Under the pieces are notes generated by a model. It was not told the origin of the DNA, made no database searches, and saw only the letters and a list, made by a program, of their open reading frames with translations. A stretch of DNA of 64,000 nucleotides from CAVPCZ01 sp963779225 (GTDB lineage: Bacteria > Bacteroidota > Ignavibacteria > UBA10030 > UBA6906): NCBI GenBank assembly GCA_963779225.1, contig CAVZWW010000003.1:1426001-1490000 (forward strand). Direction: 5' to 3'. The first letter of the stretch is position 1. Each line of letters begins with the position of its first letter. A program made the translations under genes and the position numbers. This document shows positions 35,202-44,601 of this stretch, in pieces.

Positions 35202-35720
35202 ATGAGCAGACTTTTCTTCATCGCTTTCTTTGCCATCGTTTCGGGACTCATTGCTGCAGGGTGCGCTGATTCTCCATCCCCCTCAGCGATACCTCCGGCT
35301 GAAGTCACCGACGCACAACTGTATGACCTGCAGAAAGTGGAGACGGGGTGGACTTTTTATCGGCTGGTCAAAGACACGCTGATGAGAGCGGGCAATTCCG
35401 CCCATCCGGATAGGATCGTCGTACGCTACAACGGGAAAGCCTCCGTATGGCTTGACGCCGGCGGGAAAGTCATGGCGGATGCGCAATTTCCCGATTCATC
35501 ATTGATCGTGAAGGACGTTTTTACGGGGTCCACACGAACGATTATCGCCTACATGTTTAAACTCCGGGCTGCTCCCAATGCAGGTCCGGGCGGATGGGTG
35601 TGGGCTGAGACAAGAGACGACGGAACTCCTTTCATTTCGGCATCGGCGCGTGGTGCGGCATGCACGCCCTGCCACAGCACGGGCATAGACTTCACTCGCA
35701 TGAACGATGCGCACCCTTGA
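35202..35720 (+). CDS. Cytochrome P460-like mono-haem lipoprotein
   Basis: A product of 172 residues. The lipoprotein signal has lipobox AAGC at about residue 21. A single haem motif CTPCH lies near the end (about 157-161) and is followed by STGIDFTRMND, close to the ending of cytochrome P460-type and related small c-type cytochromes. The middle has WVWAETRDDG, also typical. The role may be electron transfer or sensing of small molecules at the membrane. It follows the rhamnosidase by only 9 nt, so it belongs to the operon by position, although a haem protein is unexpected there. A hairpin ends the unit. Confidence 0.72.
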   Translation: MSRLFFIAFFAIVSGLIAAGCADSPSPSAIPPAEVTDAQLYDLQKVETGWTFYRLVKDTLMRAGNSAHPDRIVVRYNGKASVWLDAGGKVMADAQFPDSSLIVKDVFTGSTRTIIAYMFKLRAAPNAGPGGWVWAETRDDGTPFISASARGAACTPCHSTGIDFTRMNDAHP

Positions 35721-35723
35721 GAG

Positions 35724-35760
35724 CTCCGGCCGGATGTGGCCCTCATCTCTCCGGCCGGAG
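35724..35760 (+). terminator. Hairpin ending the rhamnosidase operon
   Basis: A perfect ten-pair stem CTCCGGCCGG/CCGGCCGGAG with a 17-nt loop, directly after the stop codon. No clear T-tract. Confidence 0.55.
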
Positions 35761-35812
35761 TCACCAAAGCACATCTGCAGAAACTCCTGAAACCCGAAGC
35801 GGGGCGATTGTG

Positions 35813-36652
35813 CTACTGCTTCACCAGTTCCACCCGGCGGTTTTTTGCTCTCCCTTCCTCCGTTTCATTGGAAGAAACCGGGGCGTACGGGCCGTCCCCG
35901 TAGGCCTTGAGACGGGAAGCATTAATGCCGTGATCGCGGATGAGTGCCTGTGTGACGGCGTCCGCCCGGCTCTGGGAAAGCTTCATATTAGCCTCCAGCC
36001 CTCCCACGTTATCGGTGTGACCGACCACGTACAACTTCAAACCGGCATCACTCTTCATGAGTTTTGCAATTTCGCTTAAGGCCTGCTTCGATTCAGGCTT
36101 GATCTCCGATTTGCCGGTGTCAAAGTAAATACCATAGACTGCCGCATGGCCCGTGGCCTTCAGATCGTTCAGGATCGCCTCGGCATTGGCAATGATGTCT
36201 TGAGCCATGGCCTCCTTTTGCACGATACGCAGCCCGTATTTGCCGGTGAACTCGGCCGACACCTCAACCCATATCTGCTTTCCGTCCTTGACCAGCTGAA
36301 AGGTCTCTTTGGTTTTCTCGCTGTAGAGAACGGTCCCTCCAAGTTTCTTGACAGCATTTTCAAAGTTACGAAGAATCTGGAGTTCGCTGGGTTTGGATTT
36401 GGCGGTGGCCTGTGGGTAGTAGTTGATTTTCCACAATCTCCCTTCCACCTGTTGGGTCTTCCCCTTCCCGATTGTGAAGGCATATGCGTCGAATTCTTTC
36501 TCCGTGCAACTGTGAATCCATGAGTCAGGCATCCTTGTAAAGAGGGGATGGTCCTTGCAGTTTTTGTCGTCTTTCTGCTGAGCAACAATTGGTGGTGTGG
36601 CGCACAAGATACATAACAGGACAATTGAAGCGATAGAGAGAGTATTTTTCAT
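35813..36652 (-). CDS. OmpA-family protein with DUF4892-like N-terminal part
   Basis: A product of 279 residues with a signal peptide (1-25, ending PIVAQ). Residues about 30-160 resemble the DUF4892 region found before OmpA domains (TQQVEGRLWKINYY, ILRNFENAVKKLGGTVLYSE). The C-terminal OmpA domain (about 170-279) is complete: GIYFDTGKSEIKPES, LKLYVVGHTDNVG with the peptidoglycan-contacting Asp, NMKLSQSRADAV, and NRRVEL. It should bind peptidoglycan from the outer membrane side. GGGAG precedes the ATG at 36652. It is convergent with the rhamnosidase operon. Confidence 0.9.
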   Translation of the reverse strand: MKNTLSIASIVLLCILCATPPIVAQQKDDKNCKDHPLFTRMPDSWIHSCTEKEFDAYAFTIGKGKTQQVEGRLWKINYYPQATAKSKPSELQILRNFENAVKKLGGTVLYSEKTKETFQLVKDGKQIWVEVSAEFTGKYGLRIVQKEAMAQDIIANAEAILNDLKATGHAAVYGIYFDTGKSEIKPESKQALSEIAKLMKSDAGLKLYVVGHTDNVGGLEANMKLSQSRADAVTQALIRDHGINASRLKAYGDGPYAPVSSNETEEGRAKNRRVELVKQ

Positions 36653-36967
36653 GAAAAGGCTCCCATGGTGATTGCTGCGTGGCATGCTCGTTGCCCGAGC
36701 CCCTACGACCAGACGAGACTACCTAATAAGGTGTATTCTGCCTCCGGGGGGGCTGGTTCCAGCCGTGACAAATCCTTCGTGGATTCAAGGATGTGGTTGG
36801 CCAGATCCGGGCTGGCCACATTGTAGTAAAGGATCAGGAGATGATCAAGGTGATTCTTCAGAGCCTCTGCCAATATCAACTAAGGGCGGGAATCATGTGG
36901 AGATGAAGCGGATCCTCCTGGTTCGATGATCCTCCCCGATTATGGGGTAGACAAGAAAGTCCGGAAT
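36653..36967. other. Intergenic, no supported gene
   Basis: About 315 bp upstream of the OmpA-family gene and downstream of the TPR gene. It contains an imperfect hairpin around TGGCCAG/CTGGCCA near 36800. No frame here has a ribosome site or known motif. Confidence 0.45.
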
Positions 36968-37729
36968 TCACTTCTGGCCTTCGGGTTCTTTCAGGTTTTC
37001 GACGAGTCGGGATGCCGAGAGTTGCCGCGCCGCATCGCTTGCCAGGAAGAGCGGGAGAGCGAGCACCTGCCTATACTCTGCCAGCGCTTCCTCATCGCGA
37101 TTCAGTTCCTGATAGAGTATTCCCAGTTCGAAGTGATGCCGGATAACCCGGGGTGCCAGCGTGATTGCCTGTCGGAGGGCGCGCTCGGATTCATCGTATC
37201 CTCCCTCGGGAAGATCTCCCAGGAAAAGCGTAGCCAGCTGGCGCTCGAGCCAGCTGACGTTGCCCAGAGCCCTGTAAAAGGAGCCCAGGATCGAGTAAGC
37301 GATATCATCCCGGGGATTGAGTGCAATCGCGCAGTCGAGCTCCTGCTTGATGACAGTGCAGAGGCGTACCTTCGCTTTGCTCCCTTCGAACATGGCCACA
37401 TTGCCGAGGGCGGCAGCCCGCCAGGAGTGCCCTTCAGATTTCGTGGAGTCGGCGGATATGCTGCGAACGGCGTATGCTTCCGCCTTCTGGTAGAGCTCCA
37501 GCCGCCGATCCTCAGGAGCGACATCCGCGAGGCAGACGTACACGCGCGCAAGTCGCCAGAGCACATCTGCAGAATCCTTCGATGTGGTCAGGGCGGAATC
37601 ATACACGGCCAGAGCGAGCGGGTAGTTTCGCACGGCAAATTCCTGATCGCCGCGTTCGAGAGAAGAAAACGAAGAAGACGTTGAGGACCCGAGCACAAGA
37701 AGAACGCAAACAAGCATCATGGGCAGCAT
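36968..37729 (-). CDS. Secreted or anchored TPR protein
   Basis: A product of 253 residues with an N-terminal signal or anchor (MMLVCVLLVLGSSTSS) and about four TPR-type units, of which the clearest are YPLALAVYDSALTTSKDSAD and HHFELGILYQELNRDEEALA. The layout recalls the regulator-of-microtubule-dynamics-like TPR proteins annotated in this phylum, a name that says nothing about function here. It probably acts as a periplasmic scaffold. The stretch LGDLPEGGYDESERALRQAI is typical of that group. The gene seems to stand alone. Confidence 0.78.
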   Translation of the reverse strand: MLPMMLVCVLLVLGSSTSSSFSSLERGDQEFAVRNYPLALAVYDSALTTSKDSADVLWRLARVYVCLADVAPEDRRLELYQKAEAYAVRSISADSTKSEGHSWRAAALGNVAMFEGSKAKVRLCTVIKQELDCAIALNPRDDIAYSILGSFYRALGNVSWLERQLATLFLGDLPEGGYDESERALRQAITLAPRVIRHHFELGILYQELNRDEEALAEYRQVLALPLFLASDAARQLSASRLVENLKEPEGQK

Positions 37730-37864
37730 CCCGTGTGGAAGTTGTCCGTTGTATGGAAATAATGTCGTGATTGGCTCCCTCGGAAGGAATCACCCAAGAG
37801 GATGAAATGGGGTGTAGACCGTCAGGTGTACGGAGGAGGCGTCGGCGGAGAATGAGCACCCGGT

Positions 37865-37893
37865 CCGCGAGCCCGCCAGAGGCAGGCTCGCGG
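37865..37893 (-). terminator. Hairpin downstream of the DUF4136-like gene
   Basis: A perfect nine-pair stem CCGCGAGCC/GGCTCGCGG with an 11-nt loop, and a further outer pairing of ACCCG with CGGGT. No T-tract on either strand. Confidence 0.45.
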
Positions 37894-37981
37894 GAGCGGA
37901 GCAGACGGGTCCTTTCCAGAGGCTGCAGAATACCATTGGAGGAGAATGTGAACACGGCCGTTCCGGAAATCCCAACGCAAC

Positions 37982-38650
37982 CTACTTCTGGAGGAATCCT
38001 TCTTTCTTGATCTGATAGATGACCAGGGCTGAATACTCCCGGCTGAACGATTTTATCCCCGCCGGGTTGTACGCATCCGACTGCATGGACCAGAGGATCT
38101 TTCCGGTCGATGCATCAAAGAGATTTCCTTCAAGAATATAGGTCTTGTCGTTCGTGTAATAGCCGGGCGTCGACATCACGGGATACATGTACCCATAGTA
38201 GCCGTTGAAGCTGCCATAGTACGAATGGTATGGATAGGGGGCATAAGCAACAACCGTGCCCTGGACATACCGATCCGAAGATTTCGCATCCTTCACCGAC
38301 ATGGTGAAAATTGCATCGCAATTCAACTCCTTCACCTTCTGTAAAACGAGATCTTTGTCGTGCAGGGTCATTGTGCTGGTCCCCGGGGTGAGCACGTCCG
38401 AACTTCTGGCAACCTCAACGCCTTCTTTTTCCGTAGCCAGACCCATCTCTTCCTCCACGATCTTTCTGTTCTCCCAGTTCGGGGTCATGGCGAGGATCAT
38501 GACTTTGTGGTATTTCTGACCCTTCAGTTCTTCCCTGTTCACCCATGAGTTCATGACCATTTGGGACTGTGAACAGGAGATGAGCATCGTGAGGCCGGCC
38601 AGCGCGAGAATCAGGATCGCTCTGCCCAGCAGGTTTGTACGTTTCAGCAT
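37982..38650 (-). CDS. DUF4136-like outer-membrane lipoprotein
   Basis: A product of 222 residues with a lipoprotein signal (residues 1-26, lipobox LISC). The body resembles the DUF4136/GNA1162-like lipoproteins: YHKVMILAMTPNWENRKIVE, AIFTMSVKDAKSSDRYVQGT, and a Tyr/Pro-rich loop (YPYHSYYGSFNGYYGYMYP) before LEGNLFDASTGKILWS. These proteins are thought to help in outer membrane structure or export, but no activity is established. GGAGG precedes the ATG. Confidence 0.75.
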   Translation of the reverse strand: MLKRTNLLGRAILILALAGLTMLISCSQSQMVMNSWVNREELKGQKYHKVMILAMTPNWENRKIVEEEMGLATEKEGVEVARSSDVLTPGTSTMTLHDKDLVLQKVKELNCDAIFTMSVKDAKSSDRYVQGTVVAYAPYPYHSYYGSFNGYYGYMYPVMSTPGYYTNDKTYILEGNLFDASTGKILWSMQSDAYNPAGIKSFSREYSALVIYQIKKEGFLQK

Positions 38651-38680
38651 GGAAATCCTCCGGAAAAGGTGATGGCGTGA

Positions 38681-38710
38681 CTGACTCTCGTAGTGATGCC
38701 AAAATATACA
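38681..38710 (+). promoter_or_regulatory. Possible promoter CTGACT-18-TATACA for the MscS gene
   Basis: CTGACTCTCG matches the TTGACTCTCG sub-class except for its first base, but the spacer is 18 bp. It lies about 100 bp before the channel gene and within the region diverging from the lipoprotein gene. Confidence 0.4.
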
Positions 38711-38808
38711 AAAAATGGGTCAAAGATAGGACTCCATTGAACGCTCCATTGTATATTTCACCTTTCCTTCGTAGCATTGCACAGCCCTATCCCCAGGAGA
38801 TCTCCGAA

Positions 38809-40464
38809 ATGGTTGTTCCCCGTCTCATGTGCCGCCCGCGTAGTCTTATAGCAGTGCTCATATGGAATCTTGCAGTTACTCTTGTTCTCTCCGTCCAGCC
38901 GGGGCCGGGAGCTTTTGCGCAGGAACGGCGGGCACTCCCCGACTCTATCGTGACATATCCGGTCCGGCTTGATAAAAACGTGCTGTTCTCCATTCATCAG
39001 GGTGTTCGTGGCTGGAGTCCGGAAGCGCGGGCCAGGTCCATGGCTGACCGCATCGCCGAAGTGGCGGATGATCCTCTTGTGGAGCCCGATTCGATTCTTT
39101 CCGTGGACAGCCCCTATCAAACGGAAATCGTTGCCGGCGAAAGACTTCTGCTGGTCCTCAGGGACGACGATGCGGAAGCGTTCGGTGTGTCGCGGCAGGT
39201 TATCGCTTCCGAATATGCGGCCCGGATCCGTTCCGCCGTTGCTGAATACAGATCCGACCATTCCACGCGCTCCCTGGTCAGAGCTATCGCTCTGGCCGCC
39301 GCGGCAACGATTCTCTTTTTCATTCTGATCCGGCTGCTCCCCCGCGGTTTTCGGAGATTGCTCGTTGCTGCCGATACCCGGAGCCGTTCGAGTCGAATCG
39401 CCTCCCAAAAAGTCTTTGAAGTCTCATGGATTATGTGGATCCTGGCAGCCCTTTTGAAATTTTTGCGAAGTATCACGTACATCGTCCTGGTGTATCTTTA
39501 TATAGAAGCTATGCTGTCCGTGTTACCCTGGACGAAGGCTCTTGGCGGCGTCATGTTGAAACTCATTCTGGACCCCCTGTCTGTTCTTGCGAAGGGCTTC
39601 GTTGTCGAGATCCCCAATCTCCTCTTTCTCGCCGTACTTGCCGTCGTGACCACCTATGTACTCAAGTTCCTGAAGTTCTTCTTTGCAGAGCTGGAAAAGG
39701 GCAAAGTGGAGATCCCGGGCTTCGATGCCGACTGGGCGAAGCCCACGTACACCATCGTCCGGTTTCTCGTTATCGCCTTCTCTCTGGTGGTGGCGTATCC
39801 GTACATACCGGGATCCGGCTCCAATGCATTCCAGGGGATTTCGATCTTCTTCGGTCTACTCCTTTCCTTCGGTTCAAGTTCCGCAGTTGCGAATATCATT
39901 GCGGGCGTAATCCTGACCTATATGCGTGCGTTCAAAGTGGGGGACTTTGTGAAGATCGGGGATTCAGAAGGGGAAGTCATTGCATCGGGGTTTCTGGTGA
40001 CGAAGGTTCGCACCGTCAAGAACGTGGAAATCGCGGTTCCGAATTCCATCATGCTGTCCGCCCACGTCACCAATTTCAGCGCACAGGCACGTCTGCAGCG
40101 TCTCATTCTGCACACGTCGGTGACCATCGGCTACGACACCCCCTGGCGACAGGTCCATGCCCTGCTCCTCGGGGCCGCCGACCGCACGCCGGGCCTTCTG
40201 AAGGAACCGGCGCCGTTTGTTTTGCAGACTGCACTCAACGATTTCTACGTGACGTATCAACTCAATGCGTATACCGGGAAGGCGCACGAAATGCCCAAAA
40301 CGTATTCGGACATGCACCAGCAGATCCAGGATGCGTTCAATGAATACGGTGTACAGATCATGTCGCCGAATTATCGCGCCGACCGGCCCGTACCCACGGT
40401 GGTGCCGAAAGAACGTTGGTACGCTCCACCGGCTTCCCGGCCGGAATCTGAAGGAAAGGGTTAG
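38809..40464 (+). CDS. MscS-family mechanosensitive channel with extended N-terminus
   Basis: A product of 551 residues. A signal peptide (about 1-36) leads to a periplasmic part of about 120 residues (DSIVTYPVRLDKNVLFSIHQ), then five or six membrane helices. The MscS core is near 340-430: the pore helix NAFQGISIFFGLLLSFGSSS, then ANIIAGVILTYMRAFKVGDF, and the beta domain with VRTVKNVEIAVPNS. The cytoplasmic end continues to about 545. It should open on membrane tension and release solutes. The first good start (ATG 38809) has AGGAGA upstream. The gene converges with the DUF748 gene and overlaps its end by 4 bp. Confidence 0.92.
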   Translation: MVVPRLMCRPRSLIAVLIWNLAVTLVLSVQPGPGAFAQERRALPDSIVTYPVRLDKNVLFSIHQGVRGWSPEARARSMADRIAEVADDPLVEPDSILSVDSPYQTEIVAGERLLLVLRDDDAEAFGVSRQVIASEYAARIRSAVAEYRSDHSTRSLVRAIALAAAATILFFILIRLLPRGFRRLLVAADTRSRSSRIASQKVFEVSWIMWILAALLKFLRSITYIVLVYLYIEAMLSVLPWTKALGGVMLKLILDPLSVLAKGFVVEIPNLLFLAVLAVVTTYVLKFLKFFFAELEKGKVEIPGFDADWAKPTYTIVRFLVIAFSLVVAYPYIPGSGSNAFQGISIFFGLLLSFGSSSAVANIIAGVILTYMRAFKVGDFVKIGDSEGEVIASGFLVTKVRTVKNVEIAVPNSIMLSAHVTNFSAQARLQRLILHTSVTIGYDTPWRQVHALLLGAADRTPGLLKEPAPFVLQTALNDFYVTYQLNAYTGKAHEMPKTYSDMHQQIQDAFNEYGVQIMSPNYRADRPVPTVVPKERWYAPPASRPESEGKG

Positions 40465-43340
40465 GGTGCGGTCAACGACAGTTCCGTCGGAATGAGCCCG
40501 TCGATGGCAGCTGCGTTACCTTTCACCTCCTGCAAGAACAGCCTGGCGGGGTCAATGCTGTGCTGTGTCGTGATGATCCGCATCACGGACTCCGCTCGCC
40601 GGCGCGCCAGATCACGGAGAGTATTCTCTGACGGCGGCATGGATGCCACGAGCCGCTGACGTGCCATCTCAATGATCTGTTGCTTTCTCGTTTCACTTTC
40701 TTCCCCCGGAACAAGCTGCGCCGCTTCGACGCCGAAGGTCTGCGTATATATTTCCAGCATCCGTTCTTCTTCCTGCCGTGTCCACGGACCGTTGCCGGCA
40801 GGCCGTACCTTCCGCAACAGGGCCTCGAGTGCCAGAATCTGTCCGTCCAGTGAATCGCTGAAGGTTCCGCGGATGTCCAGGTGCAGCCCGGGCCGTTCGG
40901 TGAGTCCCCTGGCCACGGTGGCCAGTTTCGCCGCCTGGCCCTGGCTGAGTGAATCAAGCCCGGGCGCAAAGCCGACATGATCCAGATCCTCCCCCCCACC
41001 GAACAGCGCACCGATGAGTGCAAACGGTGCGGTGACGATCTTCCAGAGGAGATTCAATACCGCCTTGAGAATGATCGGGAAGAAACTGAAATCCGGGTCG
41101 TCGATGCTTCCGCTGACCGGGATATCCATGTCGATGTCACCCTTCGAGTCCTTCAGCAGAGCAATGCAGAGTTTCACAGGGAGGCTGGTCACATCCGGCC
41201 CGTCGACTTTCTCGCCCAGGGTGAGCTGATTGATGACGATCTTGTTTTCCGCGTCCAGGTAACGTTTGTTCAACTTGTAGCGAAGGTCCAGCGTGAGCTT
41301 TCCGCGGTCTATGCGATATCCCGCGAACTTGGTGAAATAGGGGCTGTATGTTGTGAGATCCATTCCTTCAAACTTCATCAGGATGTCCGTGTAGGCTTCT
41401 TCGCTGAGGGGATTGATCTGCCCTTTGATCGTCACAGGAGCGTAGGTATCCACTTTGCCGCCGAGATCCACATCCGCGCGGGCCAGCTGGACGGAGGAGA
41501 GACCCCGGATTGTTCCGTTGAGAGACTGAATGCCCGTCGAGAAATTCGGCATCAGGGAGAGATCGGCGAAATTCATTGATCCGTCCACGATGGTAATCGT
41601 GTTGATCGTGGTAAGAGTCGCCGCTGCAGAGTCCCTTGTGATTGGTGGTGTTGTTGCGGACTCCTCTTTGACGGGCGCTGCCGTTGCGGAATTCGGCGCC
41701 TCGGCCGGAGCCCCTGAGGAATCGCCCCCGGTTGCCATAACATTCTGAAGATTCAGTCTGCGGTCGGGTCCGACAATAACGCGTGCGTAGGGCCGCATCG
41801 CGACGATCTCGTCGATCGAAAAGGACGGCGGGTCCAGCGTATACTCCACCCGTCGCATCTCCAGCCGTGCCCACCGGACAAGGTCTTCTTTGAGAACCGG
41901 ATCGGTGATCCGGGCCCGGTCAGACCCCGCTGTACCCCGGTAACGGAAGAGGGTGCGCTTTCCCTGCGCGGCGTAGTTCATTCTGCCGTTCAACGAAACG
42001 GTCCCGTTTACCAGTTGAGCCCTGCTGTACCGTTCTGCGTAAGGCTGGAAAGACGGGAGCGGCATGCCGGCAATCTGTATGTCCAGATCAGCCTTCTGCG
42101 GTTCCATGGAAAGGGTACCCGTTGCGCGCACGGATCCGGCTCCGTTGGGAATCGCTGTCGCCATGAGTTTCGCGGTTCCCCGTGCGCCATATGTGAAATT
42201 CTCCAGTGACAGGGTAAGATCTTTTAGCGTGAAGGGGGCTTCGGGCTCGAGCATCTTGTCAATAAACGTAAACGAGACACCTTTGGTCGTGAGTTTCTTG
42301 ATCGCAACCGTTATTGAGGACGGTACAGTGTCTCGTGGATCGGGTACAGGGGTGAGAAGATCCTGAATCGTCATCGTCCCATCGGCAAGGTAAGCGGTCC
42401 ACAGCGATCCCCCTTCCACCCGGATGGCATCGATCGTGAGGGCGCGGCGCGGATATTCGAATGCGATTCCTTCTACGGATCCATCCGGCAGAGACACAGG
42501 CGGTAGACTGTCGTCCGGTACAGTCAGGACGAGATCGTGAATTCCGACACTTCCTTCGCGGAGGGCGAACTGCGCCTCTTCGGTGGAGAAATCAAGACTG
42601 TACGCTCCGTGGAAGTCCATCGTTCCTGACTGCACACCGAACTTCAACCGGTCACTCATGAATTCCCAGAGGTTGGGCAGCCGGATGTTGGTGATTTCAA
42701 GCCGGCCGGAAGAGCGGAGCGGTGTGACGCTCATGTTTCCATGCCAGTGGAACCGCTCCCCGTATCGTGTGGTCGCATCAAATTCATACTCTCCAGACTC
42801 ACGGGGGATCGTGGTGAAGTTTTTCAGCGAAAGGTCCAGAGAATCGATCACGCGTGTCAGCGGCCGCGGTCTCGCCATATCCTGATACCGGATCGTCCCC
42901 TGTGCAAGAAAGAAATCGTCGATCACGAGAGCACTCTGCGAGGTATCGGCGGCCGAAGTGTCCGGTGAACTGCCCTGAAGCAGATCCTGGAAGCTCGGTT
43001 TCCCGTCGGGCATGATCCGTATGGCGACGAACGGTGTATCCAGCCGAAACGCGGAGAGGACGGTTGCGTCCGAAAAAAGTGACCGGATCTCATAGTTCAC
43101 ATAGAGCTCTTTGAAGGAGACCATCACGGAGCTGTCCCTGTCTTTGAGTACAAAATCTTCGATGCTCAGGGAAAGTGCGAAGGGGTTGGTGGAAACCGAG
43201 CCGACCTGCACTCGCCGGTGAGTTGTCTCCTCGATTGCCGCAATCAGTTTTGGCTTCAGAATCGCGGGGACGACGAAGAATCCGGCCAGGGCGTAGATGG
43301 CGAGGAGAATGAGTACAGTGATGAAGATTTTCTTTTTCAC
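40461..43340 (-). CDS. DUF748/AsmA-like membrane-anchored protein
   Basis: A product of 959 residues with one N-terminal membrane helix (5-25) and the long beta-rich repeats of DUF748/AsmA-like proteins: VQVGSVSTNPFALSLSIEDF is the usual start, with later units such as GSMNFADLSLMPNFSTGIQS and MKFEGMDLTTYSPYFTKFAG. The C-terminal third holds the DUF748 signature region GEKVDGPDVTSLPVKLCIAL then DIDMDIPVSGSIDDPDFS. AsmA-like proteins are thought to bridge the periplasm and carry or limit phospholipids. A low-complexity Ala/Pro/Thr linker lies at about 535-570. The promoter at 43384-43412 is only about 37 bp upstream of the start. Confidence 0.9.
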   Translation of the reverse strand: MKKKIFITVLILLAIYALAGFFVVPAILKPKLIAAIEETTHRRVQVGSVSTNPFALSLSIEDFVLKDRDSSVMVSFKELYVNYEIRSLFSDATVLSAFRLDTPFVAIRIMPDGKPSFQDLLQGSSPDTSAADTSQSALVIDDFFLAQGTIRYQDMARPRPLTRVIDSLDLSLKNFTTIPRESGEYEFDATTRYGERFHWHGNMSVTPLRSSGRLEITNIRLPNLWEFMSDRLKFGVQSGTMDFHGAYSLDFSTEEAQFALREGSVGIHDLVLTVPDDSLPPVSLPDGSVEGIAFEYPRRALTIDAIRVEGGSLWTAYLADGTMTIQDLLTPVPDPRDTVPSSITVAIKKLTTKGVSFTFIDKMLEPEAPFTLKDLTLSLENFTYGARGTAKLMATAIPNGAGSVRATGTLSMEPQKADLDIQIAGMPLPSFQPYAERYSRAQLVNGTVSLNGRMNYAAQGKRTLFRYRGTAGSDRARITDPVLKEDLVRWARLEMRRVEYTLDPPSFSIDEIVAMRPYARVIVGPDRRLNLQNVMATGGDSSGAPAEAPNSATAAPVKEESATTPPITRDSAAATLTTINTITIVDGSMNFADLSLMPNFSTGIQSLNGTIRGLSSVQLARADVDLGGKVDTYAPVTIKGQINPLSEEAYTDILMKFEGMDLTTYSPYFTKFAGYRIDRGKLTLDLRYKLNKRYLDAENKIVINQLTLGEKVDGPDVTSLPVKLCIALLKDSKGDIDMDIPVSGSIDDPDFSFFPIILKAVLNLLWKIVTAPFALIGALFGGGEDLDHVGFAPGLDSLSQGQAAKLATVARGLTERPGLHLDIRGTFSDSLDGQILALEALLRKVRPAGNGPWTRQEEERMLEIYTQTFGVEAAQLVPGEESETRKQQIIEMARQRLVASMPPSENTLRDLARRRAESVMRIITTQHSIDPARLFLQEVKGNAAAIDGLIPTELSLTAP

Positions 43341-43383
43341 GGGGTGCTCCGGAGTCAGGGGTCACGACATCCAATACAAATCC

Positions 43384-43412
43384 AATATAGACAAGTCGGT
43401 TTTCCGGATCAA
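43384..43412 (-). promoter_or_regulatory. Promoter TTGATC-17-TATATT for the DUF748 gene
   Basis: The minus strand reads TTGATC, 17-bp spacer, TATATTGG. This is one mismatch from the TTGAC core. Confidence 0.65.
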
Positions 43413-43812
43413 GGAGTCCGCTTGGTTCATTTTCTCTTGACAATGAGTAATCATTTGGGCTCCTTTAATGTGCAGTCATTTTCCACCCACACCGTTAAGG
43501 AGGCGCAAGACCATACCGATTTGCTACTAGGCTCTTCATAGTAGTTGAACTCGGAGGAGGTTTTGTGCACTCTCACACCTTTCATTCCCAGCGTTCAGTC
43601 TGGTATCCACCCTATCTTTGTACATCCGATTCGAGTAATTCCATTGCATGCGGCAGCGAAAACGAAGATGTCTCCTGCATACCCGGTCTCTTGCCGGCCC
43701 TGTGTATGGATATGGCCGGGAGGCCATGCCGTGTGATTGTGCATTCAACACCATCTTCAAAGCAGTTCGTGCGGAGGAGGATCATCCAATAGTGTCAAGA
43801 GAGGGAGGGTGT
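43413..43812. other. Intergenic region before the redox cluster
   Basis: It contains TTGACAATG at 43437 on the plus strand, but only a poor -10 (TCCTTT at 18 bp), so a promoter is uncertain. Frames on both strands between 43536 and 43800 stay open, as often happens in GC-rich DNA. None has a ribosome site or a recognisable motif. Confidence 0.4.
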
Positions 43813-44453
43813 ATGAAACGCTTCATGGAGGGTTCATCGGTCGCTCAGGAACTGAGCGTCGGCCCGGCGGCCGAGGCCTTGTTCACCGGGGGATCACAGG
43901 GCTATGCCTCAGGCATGCACGGAAGAGGTTTTGGCACCTCGTTTTCGTTTGGCGGCGAAGTTGTCTACTCCCTGTCCTCGGTTCCTCTCGACCTGATCGG
44001 ACAGCCTCCTACACCCCCATCGATGGGAGAAATTACTCGAGGGACAGCCTTGTGACGGCCGGAGGGCAGGAGGGTCATGGTGGGAATGAGCTGAGTCTCT
44101 TCTCTCTTGGACTTGGCGGGAGATGGGTGCCGCTGAGGGGTCCGGTCTCCCCTTACCTCGGAGTGTCCTTCCTGCTGAGCCATCAGGAAAACCGTGCCTA
44201 CGAGTATGACTCTACCCACACCTCGGCGGAACTTGTGGAAAACCCCGAAACTCCGGGCAATCCTAACAAATTTGGCGGTGGTGGCGGGACGACAAGATTT
44301 GGCGTTGGTGTCAGCGTGGGGAGCGAGTTCGTCCTTTCTTCGCTCATACGGTTCGATGTTGGAGCCAGCTATGCCCTCTACACCCCCTTTGAACGGGGAG
44401 GCAATCTCAGTACAATCGGGTTTGGCGCATCCGTCCTGTTCACTCTCTTCTGA
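43813..44453 (+). pseudogene. Frameshifted outer-membrane beta-barrel protein
   Basis: From the ATG at 43813 (GAGGGAGGG upstream) the frame reads through GFGTSFSFGGEVVYSLSS and stops at 44055. The same barrel continues in another frame from about 44010 (YTPIDGRNYSRDSL) through FSLGLGGRWVPLRGPVSPYL and FGVGVSVGSEFVLSS to a terminal aromatic residue (SVLFTLF), a classic barrel ending. One base change in a C-rich stretch near 44005-44015 would restore a gene of about 213 residues. The N-terminus has no signal peptide, so the true start may also be lost. Sequencing or assembly error is as likely as decay. Confidence 0.7.
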
Positions 44454-44601
44454 ACGTAGAGGAATACACCTCTGAAATAGGGGGTAAATTGTGGGGGTTA
44501 ATCCTTTTTCGTTCGACCTGGTCTGATATGTTAAGCCGCGGGATAGCGCGTGCGGCGTTCTGACAATCGTCCATCACCATTCGCCTTTTAAGGACGTTCC
44601 T

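Noticed and set aside
38700..38735. Minus-strand promoter TTTGACC with TATATTTTG before the DUF4136-like gene
   Set aside because: The spacing between the boxes is about 11-12 bp, too short for either the TTGAC-17-TATATT or the TTTG-19-TAnnTTTG arrangement.
43536..43760. Minus-strand frame of 74 codons before the redox cluster
   Set aside because: No ribosome site or motif, and the opposite strand is open too.
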